NCBI GenBank assembly: GCA_963847595.1
Contig: CAWKAJ010000002.1
Span: forward strand, 1,550,001-1,614,000
Source: JACWAE01 sp963847595
Lineage (GTDB): Bacteria > Chloroflexota > Dehalococcoidia > SZUA-161
Direction of reading: 5' to 3'
Length of the DNA: 64,000 nt
The notes beneath the pieces are model-generated. The model ran no database searches. It worked only from the letters and a program-made list of their open reading frames with translations, and was not told where the DNA came from. Below are positions 55,162 to 62,328 of the stretch, piece by piece. The translations under genes were made by a program, and so were the position numbers. Positions within the stretch are counted from its first letter, which is position 1; each line of letters opens with the position of its first letter.

Positions 55162-55764
55162 CTAATCAAGGTTCATTACAGCATCAATCCTGGCGGGCAA
55201 TGTCCGATTCAGGATCACGGCTGCACCGGTCACAGGCTTCACCTCAACGGTGAATGTGCTGTAAATGCCGGGACTGGTAGTAAGGTGAGACAGGTCTACC
55301 GTAACCACAGCCTGATCATCCTGCTCCAGCAGGTTACTACCACCGGTGTTCGTGTTCCTGCCTATCCAATTGACAGTCCAGGGCATGTCGGCAACATGCT
55401 GGTTGTTGTCGGTGTAGCTTATTATGGTAACATGGGTGTCATTCCCACCATATGGATTTGGCGACAGGTCAATGGCCTGCCCCTGCAAAGCGTTGGTCAG
55501 CGTGAAAGACACCGCCGTCACGTTCCCGGTGGTGGTGTTACCATAGGCAAACATACTCCCTTTGACCTCCATGGTCGCCCTGGTTTCCGCTATCCCTGCA
55601 TAGACCGCTTCTTGGCCCTTCTGGGACGAGAATATGCCTGCCGACAACACTGTGTAGGCGAACACCGATGCCACGACCACGAAGGCAATCAGAATGATCG
55701 CCGTCTCCAGGCCAGTGATGCCTCTCTCATCCCGGCGCAGGTTCTTGTTCAATCCTTTAAGCAT
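55162..55764 (-). CDS. Archaellin-like major filament subunit 1
   Basis: 200 residues. The N-terminus is a class III (archaellin) signal: positively charged MLKGLNKNLRRDERG, predicted cleavage after Gly, then ITGLETAIILIAFVVVASVF, a nearly textbook archaellin hydrophobic helix that polymerises in the filament core. The rest is a beta-rich head (VSFTLTNALQGQAIDLSPNP, SPGIYSTFTVEVKPVTGAAV), as in FlaB/ArlB. Four N-x-S/T sequons occur in the head (for example YGNTTTGNVT). AGGAGG precedes the ATG. It lies 73 nt downstream of a paralogue. Archaella have been reported in some Chloroflexota; the motor genes (arlI/J/H and prepilin peptidase) are not in this window. Confidence 0.92.
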   Translation of the reverse strand: MLKGLNKNLRRDERGITGLETAIILIAFVVVASVFAYTVLSAGIFSSQKGQEAVYAGIAETRATMEVKGSMFAYGNTTTGNVTAVSFTLTNALQGQAIDLSPNPYGGNDTHVTIISYTDNNQHVADMPWTVNWIGRNTNTGGSNLLEQDDQAVVTVDLSHLTTSPGIYSTFTVEVKPVTGAAVILNRTLPARIDAVMNLD

Positions 55765-55837
55765 CTCGCTTACCTCCTTTTAGTTTTAGTTCCTTGTCTG
55801 TTTCCTTAATCTATACCCGATTCCTGATGGCCTGACC

Positions 55838-56449
55838 TTAGTTCAGTATCGTCCAGGGAGCAAGGGAAGCAGGGGTCGTCCTCTCGATAACGAGCACGCT
55901 GCCAATGGGCGGCTTGATGTCTATATCGAATGTATCATAGGTGCCTATGCCCCCAACCGCTTCCAGGTCTATCGTCATCTGGAAGGTCTGGCCGGGACCG
56001 AGTATGCTGTTACCAGCCGTCACATTGCCCAGTTGCGTCGCAGTCCAGACCAGGTCGTCAACGCGTTGAGTGCTGTCGGAAAAGGAAACAACCACCACGT
56101 TGGAGCTGTTTCCAGCAGCTAGCCCAGGGGTTGTCGTACTGTTGCCCGGCTCCGTCAGGTCGATGGGCTCGCCATTCAAAGCATTAGCTACGCAGATCAC
56201 CAGGGATTGAATAGCCGTGCCGTTAGTCTCCGCAACCACATCGCCCCTCAGTTCCAGCGTGGACCTCGCAGTCTGCAGCCCGGTATAGACTGCCTCCTGG
56301 CCCTTCTGAGAAGCGAATATACCTGCTGACAACACAGTGTAGGCAAATACAGAGGCCACAACCACGAAGGCAATCAGGATGATCGCCGTCTCCAGGCCGG
56401 TAATGCCTCTCTCATCCCTTCGCATTTTCTTTTCTGGTGTTTTCAACAT
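55838..56449 (-). CDS. Archaellin-like major filament subunit 2
   Basis: 203 residues from ATG 56449, which has AAGGAGG 6 nt ahead. A longer frame from the TTG at 56530 is possible but adds a non-signal-like stretch. The same class III signal and core helix as subunit 1: MLKTPEKKMRRDERG, then ITGLETAIILIAFVVVASVF, and AYTVLSAGIFASQKGQEAVY. The head domain differs (ETNGTAIQSLVICVANALNG, QTFQMTIDLEAVGGIGTYDT). The two genes are probably co-transcribed, as multiple archaellins are in archaea. The N-terminal 55 residues are nearly identical between the two, whereas the heads have diverged. Confidence 0.92.
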   Translation of the reverse strand: MLKTPEKKMRRDERGITGLETAIILIAFVVVASVFAYTVLSAGIFASQKGQEAVYTGLQTARSTLELRGDVVAETNGTAIQSLVICVANALNGEPIDLTEPGNSTTTPGLAAGNSSNVVVVSFSDSTQRVDDLVWTATQLGNVTAGNSILGPGQTFQMTIDLEAVGGIGTYDTFDIDIKPPIGSVLVIERTTPASLAPWTILN

Positions 56450-56711
56450 CCTTATCCTCCTTATCGGTTTGATGCACTTGTCAATCAAGCCTGCCGTTGT
56501 GTTGCAGGCTATCCTGAAGCCCTGAGTCAAGTTTTGACCATCCGCATCACCTCCTCCGACCTTGACCTTTTACTGCCGATATGTCCTTTCGCTGTGACTT
56601 CCCAATTGCATAGGGCTCTCAAACAAGTATCGGTAGCAATCCTATCAACTGATTAGCTTTTGCACAATCACCGCACAGTACCGTAATAAAAAGTTATATA
56701 GTAATGCCTTG

Positions 56712-56727
56712 AAGGTAGTACTACCTT
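56712..56727. promoter_or_regulatory. Perfect 16-bp palindrome upstream of the archaellins
   Basis: AAGGTAGTACTACCTT reads the same on both strands. It lies about 265 bp before the archaellin 2 start and about 55 bp after (on the minus strand) the terminator-like hairpin. It could be an operator; no regulator is identified. Confidence 0.35.
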
Positions 56728-56781
56728 ACCGAGCAGTTCCCCAAAGAGGGCTAGGTACGCGTTCGAATCAGGTGAACCCGT

Positions 56782-56832
56782 GAGGGGAAAAAGAAGCCCC
56801 GGGGCTGGCTTTAACGCCTTATTCCTCGGGGC
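56782..56832 (-). terminator. Terminator-like hairpin between FecR2 and the archaellins
   Basis: GCCCCGGGG (56796-56804) pairs with CCTCGGGGC (56824-56832), with an inner GGC/GCC stem. On the minus strand TTCTTTTTCCCC follows. It either ends the FecR/TasA-like operon, some 230 nt after its last stop codon, or is an attenuator in the archaellin leader. The 56450-57060 gap has no gene. Confidence 0.6.
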
Positions 56833-57060
56833 ACCGGTCAAGGCCAGAGGGTCTCGGAAACAAACGACTCTGAAGCGGCCTACTCTCCAGAGCGACATCG
56901 ATATTTTGCTTCAGGTCCTGGCTAATAGCAATATTACAAGCGTACTTTTATGCGGCAAACTTCTGTAAGTTTGGTTAACGGCATTGCTCAGCGTTTCAGG
57001 ACTGAGGGCTTGGGGGAGGGCGGTTGTGTGGATATTGAGTGACTAGTGCTATCCGGAATG

Positions 57061-58068
57061 CTAGCTGCTCACGCTGAAATAGACTGTTATTGAATCTGTT
57101 TCTCCGGAGAGAACATCCTGGAATGCCAGATCAGCTTTGTATTGTCCCACGGGAGCGCCCGGCAGCAGGTCTATGTACAAGGCGCCCCAGAGATAGTTGG
57201 GGACTGTGTCCAGTTGCGTTCGGTGAAAGTCAACCGGACTCGTCCCGCTCATGTAAAGCTGCCCATCGGGGCCATATACTTTAACATCGGTTACTCTGTA
57301 CCAGACTTCGTATGTACCGTTAGAAGCGTTCCATGAAAGGTCTGACGCCTCAAAGTAAATCCAGGCCCTCTCCCCCGGGGCAAAAATGGCATCAGGCCTA
57401 ATCGTATAGTCTCTGTCTCCGCGCACATCTGAGCATATTTTGACGTTACCTATTTGAAAAGCAGAGGGCGTTGAAGGAGTGCCTCCTGGAGTGGCGCCGG
57501 ACCACTCCCCTGCGTTCACTGTCACTGTTGCCCCTTGGGCGGTGAACCAGACAGTACCCTCATCACAATGGATAATGGTGAAGCCATTAACGCCGACATA
57601 GGAGTTAAAAGCAGTCCCCCGCACCACAGCCGAGCCTGCCGGTGTGTCCACTTCATAGCTGGACCCTGAATTGACAAGTTTTTGCACGCGGTTGACAGTA
57701 TTACCTACAAACTGCTTCAAATGGATGGAGGTTGAACCCGTGTGAGGGTCAAGAGCCAGCTCATTTAGAAGGATCTCAGAATCGGCCCCGACTTCTACTA
57801 CGCTTCCTTCAAAGAAAACAATTTCAGCTGTACTGTTCCCACCGGTTTTGAGGCTGTCACCCTCAAAGACTTTCATGCCGGAAACGGCTTGAATCCAGGT
57901 GGTGGAGCCCTGCTTCTGTACCAGTACCTCTCCGACAGGGGATGATATGGTGCCAGCAGCCGTAGCAGTTGCTTTGTGATTTCCCAATAACACCAACACC
58001 AGTGCAACTATGATGGCTACCGCCAGTAAAGAGCCCGTCGATATTAAGAGCTTTCGGTGCTTACGCAT
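57061..58068 (-). CDS. FecR-domain membrane protein
   Basis: 335 residues. An N-terminal membrane helix (about residues 8-30, SLLAVAIIVALVLVLLG) with no lipobox, positive inside (MRKHRK), anchors it. A FecR-like domain follows: ISSPVGEVLVQKQGSTTWIQ, GGNSTAEIVFFEGSVVEVGA and VDTPAGSAVVRGTAFNSYVG, closely similar to the FecR part of the 53050-54861 gene. The C-terminal domain (about 210-335) is a separate beta module with PGERAWIYFEASDLSWNASN and GQYKADLAFQDVLSGETDSI. It directly follows the TasA-like gene cluster (42 nt gap), so it is probably the membrane-side partner of that fibre. Confidence 0.82.
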   Translation of the reverse strand: MRKHRKLLISTGSLLAVAIIVALVLVLLGNHKATATAAGTISSPVGEVLVQKQGSTTWIQAVSGMKVFEGDSLKTGGNSTAEIVFFEGSVVEVGADSEILLNELALDPHTGSTSIHLKQFVGNTVNRVQKLVNSGSSYEVDTPAGSAVVRGTAFNSYVGVNGFTIIHCDEGTVWFTAQGATVTVNAGEWSGATPGGTPSTPSAFQIGNVKICSDVRGDRDYTIRPDAIFAPGERAWIYFEASDLSWNASNGTYEVWYRVTDVKVYGPDGQLYMSGTSPVDFHRTQLDTVPNYLWGALYIDLLPGAPVGQYKADLAFQDVLSGETDSITVYFSVSS

Positions 58069-58110
58069 TAACTTACCCCCTCGCTCGATATGGTTTGCAC
58101 AAGAAGACTA

Positions 58111-59127
58111 TCAATCCGGTCTACGTCTCCTAAACCACCCAAGGATCAGGAAAACAAACAAAGCCACAAATAACATTCCGCCTATTATCTCGCCTACCAT
58201 GGCCCAGGGAACCGCAGCGGCTCCGGGTGCTGGGGTCGGGGCAGGTGTCGGACTCGCTGTCGGCGTTGGTGCAGGCGTAGGCGTTGGTGCTGGCGTGGGC
58301 GTTGGGGTAGGCGTCGCCGTTGGCATGGGTAGCGGTAAATATCCACCACTACCTATCCCGCCTATAATGCCCCAGGTGACCGCGAGTTCCCCCCCTGCAG
58401 GGATCGGAGTCGGCGCAGGCGTTGCTGCCGGCGTAGGCGTTGGTGCCGGCGTGGGCGTTGGTGCTGGCGTGGGCGTTGGTGCCGGCGTGGGTATGGGCGC
58501 AAGGCCTAGCGTCTGTCCCTCCGAGGTCAACTGGACGACTACGATGGTTACAGTCAGGGTATAACTCTGGCCCTGGGGCACTATTTGTCCGGGTTCGGTG
58601 CCAACGCCTATGGACAGGGCGCCAACCACCTCTTGACCAGCATCTATAGTCTGGTTCAGGTCTATTCCACTAAGTGTGGCAGTCAGCACCGATGTATCAG
58701 GGTTCTGAATATCTATGGACTGGACAATGCCGGGAGTATTCTCTTGATTGCTCAGTCCGAAGAAAACAGTCGGATAGTAGCCAGGATAGGCATTGCTAAG
58801 AGTAATGCTAATGGTGTCCGCGTTCTCGTCGATTGAGGCGGTCGTTGCTGCCACGTTACCGCTAAACCTTCCACAGGCGACACCTGGTGTCTGTGCCTGA
58901 TAAGGGTCGTTACCATTATCGCCGAGGTCAATTCCACTGGGATATTCAGCCGACGTTCCGATGTGGTTGTTATCATTTGATTCCACCCAGGAGAAGGTGC
59001 AGAGGCTATTACCGCCCGGATCAGGGCTGCCGTTGGCATAGGTGATGCCGATAGCTCCCAGTGCTATCAGTGACACTATCAGGACTAACAACGCCAGCCC
59101 TAACTTGTCTCTTTTTTCCGTTATCAT
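58111..59127 (-). CDS. TasA/camelysin-like protein 3 with Ala-Pro-Thr linkers and C-terminal membrane anchor
   Basis: 338 residues. It has a SipW-type N-terminus (MITEKRDKLGLALLVLIVSL, then IALGAIGITYANGSPD). A TasA-like beta domain runs to about residue 215, with SNAYPGYYPTVFFGLSNQ and GVGTEPGQIVPQGQSYTLTV. Two long (TPAP)n linkers come near 215-245 and 275-300. A short middle segment is GELAVTWGIIGGIGSGGYLP. The C-terminal membrane helix AMVGEIIGGMLFVALFVFLI ends in WFRRRRPD. This is the only one of the three TasA-like proteins with a membrane anchor, so it may be the base that holds the fibre to the cell. Codon repeats in the linkers make tandem DNA repeats. A decayed copy lies at 61805-62036 on the other strand. 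Confidence 0.82.
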   Translation of the reverse strand: MITEKRDKLGLALLVLIVSLIALGAIGITYANGSPDPGGNSLCTFSWVESNDNNHIGTSAEYPSGIDLGDNGNDPYQAQTPGVACGRFSGNVAATTASIDENADTISITLSNAYPGYYPTVFFGLSNQENTPGIVQSIDIQNPDTSVLTATLSGIDLNQTIDAGQEVVGALSIGVGTEPGQIVPQGQSYTLTVTIVVVQLTSEGQTLGLAPIPTPAPTPTPAPTPTPAPTPTPAATPAPTPIPAGGELAVTWGIIGGIGSGGYLPLPMPTATPTPTPTPAPTPTPAPTPTASPTPAPTPAPGAAAVPWAMVGEIIGGMLFVALFVFLILGWFRRRRPD

Positions 59128-59174
59128 TACTCTATCCTATCCGCCAGCAGCGGGCTCGTTAACCAGATTCCCCA

Positions 59175-60050
59175 TTATGGTACAGCCGTAACGGTATAAG
59201 TAATCGTTACCACATAATTTTGGATGCAATCCTGATGGAAAGTGATTGAACCAAATACCTCCTGGCCAGGAGTAACGGTGGCCTGGCTAGCAAAGATACC
59301 ACCAAGAGTGATCTTCAAGTCATCAGAGTATGGCGTATAGGAACAGTTGACAGTTACCTTAAGATTGACGCTTCCAGTGTTCTTAATAGTGCAACCAACC
59401 GAACTGTAATATCCTTCATAGGGATTTGTCAGAGTGACAGTCAACTGCTGCGTCCCTGCGCCAGTCACAGTAGTCTGAGCGTCATTGCTGTGACTCCTTG
59501 TTCCACTCCAATTCGAGGATGTTAAGGTGCCGCCGGTCCAGTTCCAGGTGCCCGCTGATGACGGGTCAAGGCTATTATCATGAGTACCGTCGTCATTCGT
59601 CACTGCCTGCTGGCACTGTGCCTGAGGGGTAGTGAACGTTTGATCTTGACCGTACACCGTAAAGAATCCCACTCCTTTGGCTCGGAAGTGATATTTAGTA
59701 CCGCTTTGTAAATTGCTCAGGGCAGCCGTAAAGGCTTTTGGAACGGCTCCGTTCCAAGATGATGGATTCCCTGCCACAGTACCGAGATTATAAATGGGAT
59801 AATGAGCAGCATCACCATATTCAAAGGATACGGTAACACCGCTATTGCCAGGACCCAGGCTATTCAGACTCCCATTAAGAGTAGCTGAAGTAGCGGTTAC
59901 ACTGCTTGCAACATTAGTGGTCACTCCTGGGGCTGCGGCAATAGACACAGTCGCTGAAATATGCAAGGGCTGTGACCACCTGGCGTAGCTCACGCCCAGT
60001 ATTCCCATAGCCAACAATAAGACCAGGCAAATCAAGCCCAGTTTCTTCAT
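59175..60050 (-). CDS. TasA/camelysin-like protein 2 with inserted FN3-like domain
   Basis: 291 residues. The SipW-type signal is KKLGLICLVLLLAMGILGVS with YARWSQPLHISATVSIA. An FN3-like domain follows at about residues 42-140 (SSVTATSATLNGSLNSLGPG, GTKYHFRAKGVG, DQTFTT). The TasA-like domain then begins with AVTNDDGTHDNSLDPSSAGT and continues with QLTVTLTNPYEGYYSSVGCT, and ends GQEVFGSITFHQDC. The start of this domain is shared with protein 1 (VSNDDGTPGNILDPSSAGSW). An FN3-like insertion between signal and TasA domain is unusual, as TasA strand exchange normally uses the N-terminal strand. Same operon as its neighbours (47 nt to the next gene). Confidence 0.82.
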   Translation of the reverse strand: MKKLGLICLVLLLAMGILGVSYARWSQPLHISATVSIAAAPGVTTNVASSVTATSATLNGSLNSLGPGNSGVTVSFEYGDAAHYPIYNLGTVAGNPSSWNGAVPKAFTAALSNLQSGTKYHFRAKGVGFFTVYGQDQTFTTPQAQCQQAVTNDDGTHDNSLDPSSAGTWNWTGGTLTSSNWSGTRSHSNDAQTTVTGAGTQQLTVTLTNPYEGYYSSVGCTIKNTGSVNLKVTVNCSYTPYSDDLKITLGGIFASQATVTPGQEVFGSITFHQDCIQNYVVTITYTVTAVP

Positions 60051-60206
60051 CTGTTTTCCCTTGTTGCCTTAATTACCATTCGGTCTTTAATCTCCACGGC
60101 TAATCTGCTTTAAGGGGGTGGGGTTACCAAACCCCGCGCCCTTAAAAGAAACTAACCCTGGCGGGGGTGGGGTGAAAACCCCACCCCCTACAAAACCAAT
60201 CTTAAT

Positions 60207-60827
60207 TTACTGGTTCTGGCTAGCAGTAACGGTGAATGTAACTGTATAGCTTCCACCCGTTTTCGGCGGGTCTGATGAGGCTCCACCGTTGGTGCCAACA
60301 CCGATAGTGATTGTGCCGACAGCAGACGCGCCAACGGCAATAGGAACGGGTCCGGCGGCTAGAGAACCGGTGACCGCTACAGCGAGGTCTGTCGTGGCTC
60401 CGCCACCTGAATTAACCTGCGTCTGCGGCCCACTTGCAACAACCTTTATTGGGACACTGCCGGTATTCGCAACCTGGACGGCAACTGACCCAAAATAGCC
60501 GGGATAGGCATTGTTGATGGTGACAGTCAGAGTGTCACCAGTGACCGTGGTGGTCGTTATGGCGACCGTTGTGTTCCCTACATTTGTGCTTGCCCTCGTC
60601 CCGCTGTCCCAGACACCACCGCTCCATGAGCCTGCACTACTTGGGTCAAGGATATTACCAGGAGTACCGTCGTCATTGGATACTGCCGACGCGAACTTCG
60701 CGCCGAATGTTCCGGTGTTGACGTTAGCCGTAACATTCAACGACTGGCTCCACGCGGCGTAGCCCACGCCCAGCGCGCCCAGCGCCAGGACTACCACCAG
60801 GACTATGAGACCAACTTTTTTGTTCAT
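60207..60827 (-). CDS. TasA/camelysin-like protein 1 (SipW-dependent fibre subunit)
   Basis: 206 residues. SipW-class signal MNKKVGLIVLVVVLALGALG then VGYAAWSQSLNVTANVNTGT, with the hallmark AxW shortly after the hydrophobic stretch. One TasA-like beta-sandwich domain follows: VSNDDGTPGNILDPSSAGSW, TVTINNAYPGYFGSVAVQVA, ending GGSYTVTFTVTASQNQ. Proteins of this kind form biofilm fibres in Bacillus and bundling pili in archaea by donor-strand exchange, after cleavage by an ER-type signal peptidase such as that encoded at 62329. First gene of the minus-strand arm. AGGAGAGG precedes the ATG. Confidence 0.85.
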   Translation of the reverse strand: MNKKVGLIVLVVVLALGALGVGYAAWSQSLNVTANVNTGTFGAKFASAVSNDDGTPGNILDPSSAGSWSGGVWDSGTRASTNVGNTTVAITTTTVTGDTLTVTINNAYPGYFGSVAVQVANTGSVPIKVVASGPQTQVNSGGGATTDLAVAVTGSLAAGPVPIAVGASAVGTITIGVGTNGGASSDPPKTGGSYTVTFTVTASQNQ

Positions 60828-60919
60828 TTTGTTTCCTCTCCTGTTTTATCTTCGTTTTTTGTCTCTGGATATATTCCCGTTTTTGTTTCTAATTTTTGGT
60901 TTCACCCTCCGATGCCGAC

Positions 60920-61027
60920 TCATGGGGGCCCCCTTCCACCGATGCTGTGGAAGACCGACCAGGGCTCGCTAGCACCGTGCTCCAAGCCAGGTGTTTTTAT
61001 CTCCAGAACTAACTTCTCATCACCCAT
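60920..61027 (-). CDS. Possible 35-residue small ORF upstream of TasA-like protein 1
   Basis: ATG at 61027 with AAAGGGA 8 nt ahead. It reads MGDEKLVLEIKTPGLEHGAS and EPWSVFHSIGGRGPP. No hydrophobic part and no known family. It lies in the leader between a terminator-like hairpin and the TasA-like gene. It may be a leader peptide or chance. Confidence 0.3.
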   Translation of the reverse strand: MGDEKLVLEIKTPGLEHGASEPWSVFHSIGGRGPP

Positions 61028-61089
61028 AGGAATCATCCCTTTCTCAACTCAGGAATATTTCACGTGGAGAAATCCCTTTTACAAAAGAA

Positions 61090-61113
61090 AGACCGACCTA
61101 AGAAGGTCGGTTT
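61090..61113 (-). terminator. Terminator/attenuator-like hairpin in the leader of the TasA-like operon
   Basis: ACCGACCT (61092-61099) pairs with AGGTCGGT (61104-61111). On the minus strand CTTTCTTTTG follows directly, giving a rho-independent shape. As it lies about 260 bases upstream of the TasA-like gene 1 start and no minus-strand gene is seen upstream of it in the window, it may control read-through into the operon. Confidence 0.5.
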
Positions 61114-61804
61114 CACCATTCGCTCGCCGCTGCTTAGGTGACCAAATACAAGCAACGGTTCCCTGCCACCTGTTAATTGCGAGGACGATATGCAGTTTTG
61201 GGGTCGTTTGGGGACGAATCGACCCGCCAAAATGCAAGCCCCCAGATCTAGTTGCTATCGATATTAAGCTGCTCACCTCCTGCCGCGTAGCGCCTGCTTC
61301 CCTGAGGTTCCTCTGCCGCTCAGCCAGTGATGCCTCTGGGATGGCCTTGTACTAGTGCACAGGCCAGAGATAATTCGGAGCTGAATTCAATCCTCCTTGG
61401 TGTAATGCTTCAGCCATTGCCCCAACAGGTCTCTGGCATTGGAGCAACACAAATACCATGCCCTTTAGTATAGAATATCCTTGGGGAATTAATTACTCGG
61501 ATATCCCCCCCTTTTTTGGCAAAAAACACCCCATTTATTGTCATGCATAATCGTCATGCTCTCCGCAAGTAATTTTGCGCCTTCACTCAATGTATGCCCT
61601 GAAAAATATAGCAGGGAAACCTTCGAGGACTGGCGTGTCAAACCCGAACTTTACGACTAGCGGAGAAGAGGCAAGAGCAGTTTCGCACAGTTGACGGTAT
61701 GGACACCACGGATCTCAGCAGACGGATGTCACATATCTGTAATAAGCATAATCGGAACGTGCTCGATGTCGCTAAATCTCCGAAACAAATACAAATGCAT
61801 GTAG

Positions 61805-62130
61805 GTATTACTGCTGACCGTCACAGTTAGTGGAATAGGCCTGGACCAGATTATGCATGTCTGCCAAGGAGGCCGTCGGCGCCCTGTCAATACGCGTCGG
61901 TACCAAACCTGGACAAATAGTGCCCCAGGGCAATAGTTATACTGCGAGTGTAACCATCGTAGTCATCCAGTGTACCCAAAGCGGACACACGCTAGTCGTC
62001 GGTGCCACCTCCCTGCCCGCCCCGGCTATTACCTGACAGCTCGAACGGTGCTATGGCCGGCACACTGACCAAGAGCGGCAGCTATAACCTCACTGTCCAA
62101 GTGAAGATAGCGCTGGCGGCAGGGCGATAG
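61805..62130 (+). pseudogene. Decayed copy of TasA-like protein 3 (inverted)
   Basis: Reading the plus strand from 61805 gives VLLLTVTVSGIGLDQI, and after a frame change at about 61875 GALSIRVGTKPGQIVPQGNS (61878 on), then YTASVTIVVIQCTQSGHTLV and a stop at 62034. These align with LTATLSGIDLNQTI, GALSIGVGTEPGQIVPQGQS and YTLTVTIVVVQLTSEGQTLG of the gene at 58111-59127; long identical DNA words remain. A further fragment at about 62052-62130 (GAMAGTLTKSGSYNLTVQVK) resembles the end of a TasA-like domain. Start, signal and N-terminal half are not recognisable. It is a pseudogene in opposite orientation to its functional relative. Confidence 0.8.
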
Positions 62131-62169
62131 CGAACCTCTCAATTAAGACCAATTAGGCCGCATTCGCGG

Positions 62170-62197
62170 TTGATTCTATCTCGCAAAATGGTATAAT
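62170..62197 (+). promoter_or_regulatory. Predicted promoter of the signal peptidase operon
   Basis: TTGATT (62170-62175), 16-nt spacer, perfect TATAAT (62192-62197), about 130 bp before the signal peptidase ATG. Confidence 0.7.
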
Positions 62198-62328
62198 AAA
62201 CGAACAGAACTGTCGCCTGAAAAAATTCTCACGAAGCGTATTGATTTCGCCTTCTCTCTTGACGTATTTTGCCCCCTCATCTTAAACTGTTCTAGCCATT
62301 GCAAGAGTTCGTGGTGGAGCTTATATAT

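Noticed and set aside
56450..56530. N-terminal extension of archaellin 2 from the TTG at 56530
   Set aside because: The ATG at 56449 has a perfect AAGGAGG site and gives the standard short class III leader matching archaellin 1.
56877..56892. GGAGAGTAGG word (minus strand) resembling the 5' part of a THF riboswitch
   Set aside because: The remaining conserved parts of that riboswitch are missing and the nearby genes are not folate genes.
61079..61276. 65-codon minus-strand frame before the TasA-like operon
   Set aside because: The ribosome-site-like AGGAGG directly abuts the GTG codon, the frame runs through the terminator-like hairpin, and no family is recognised.
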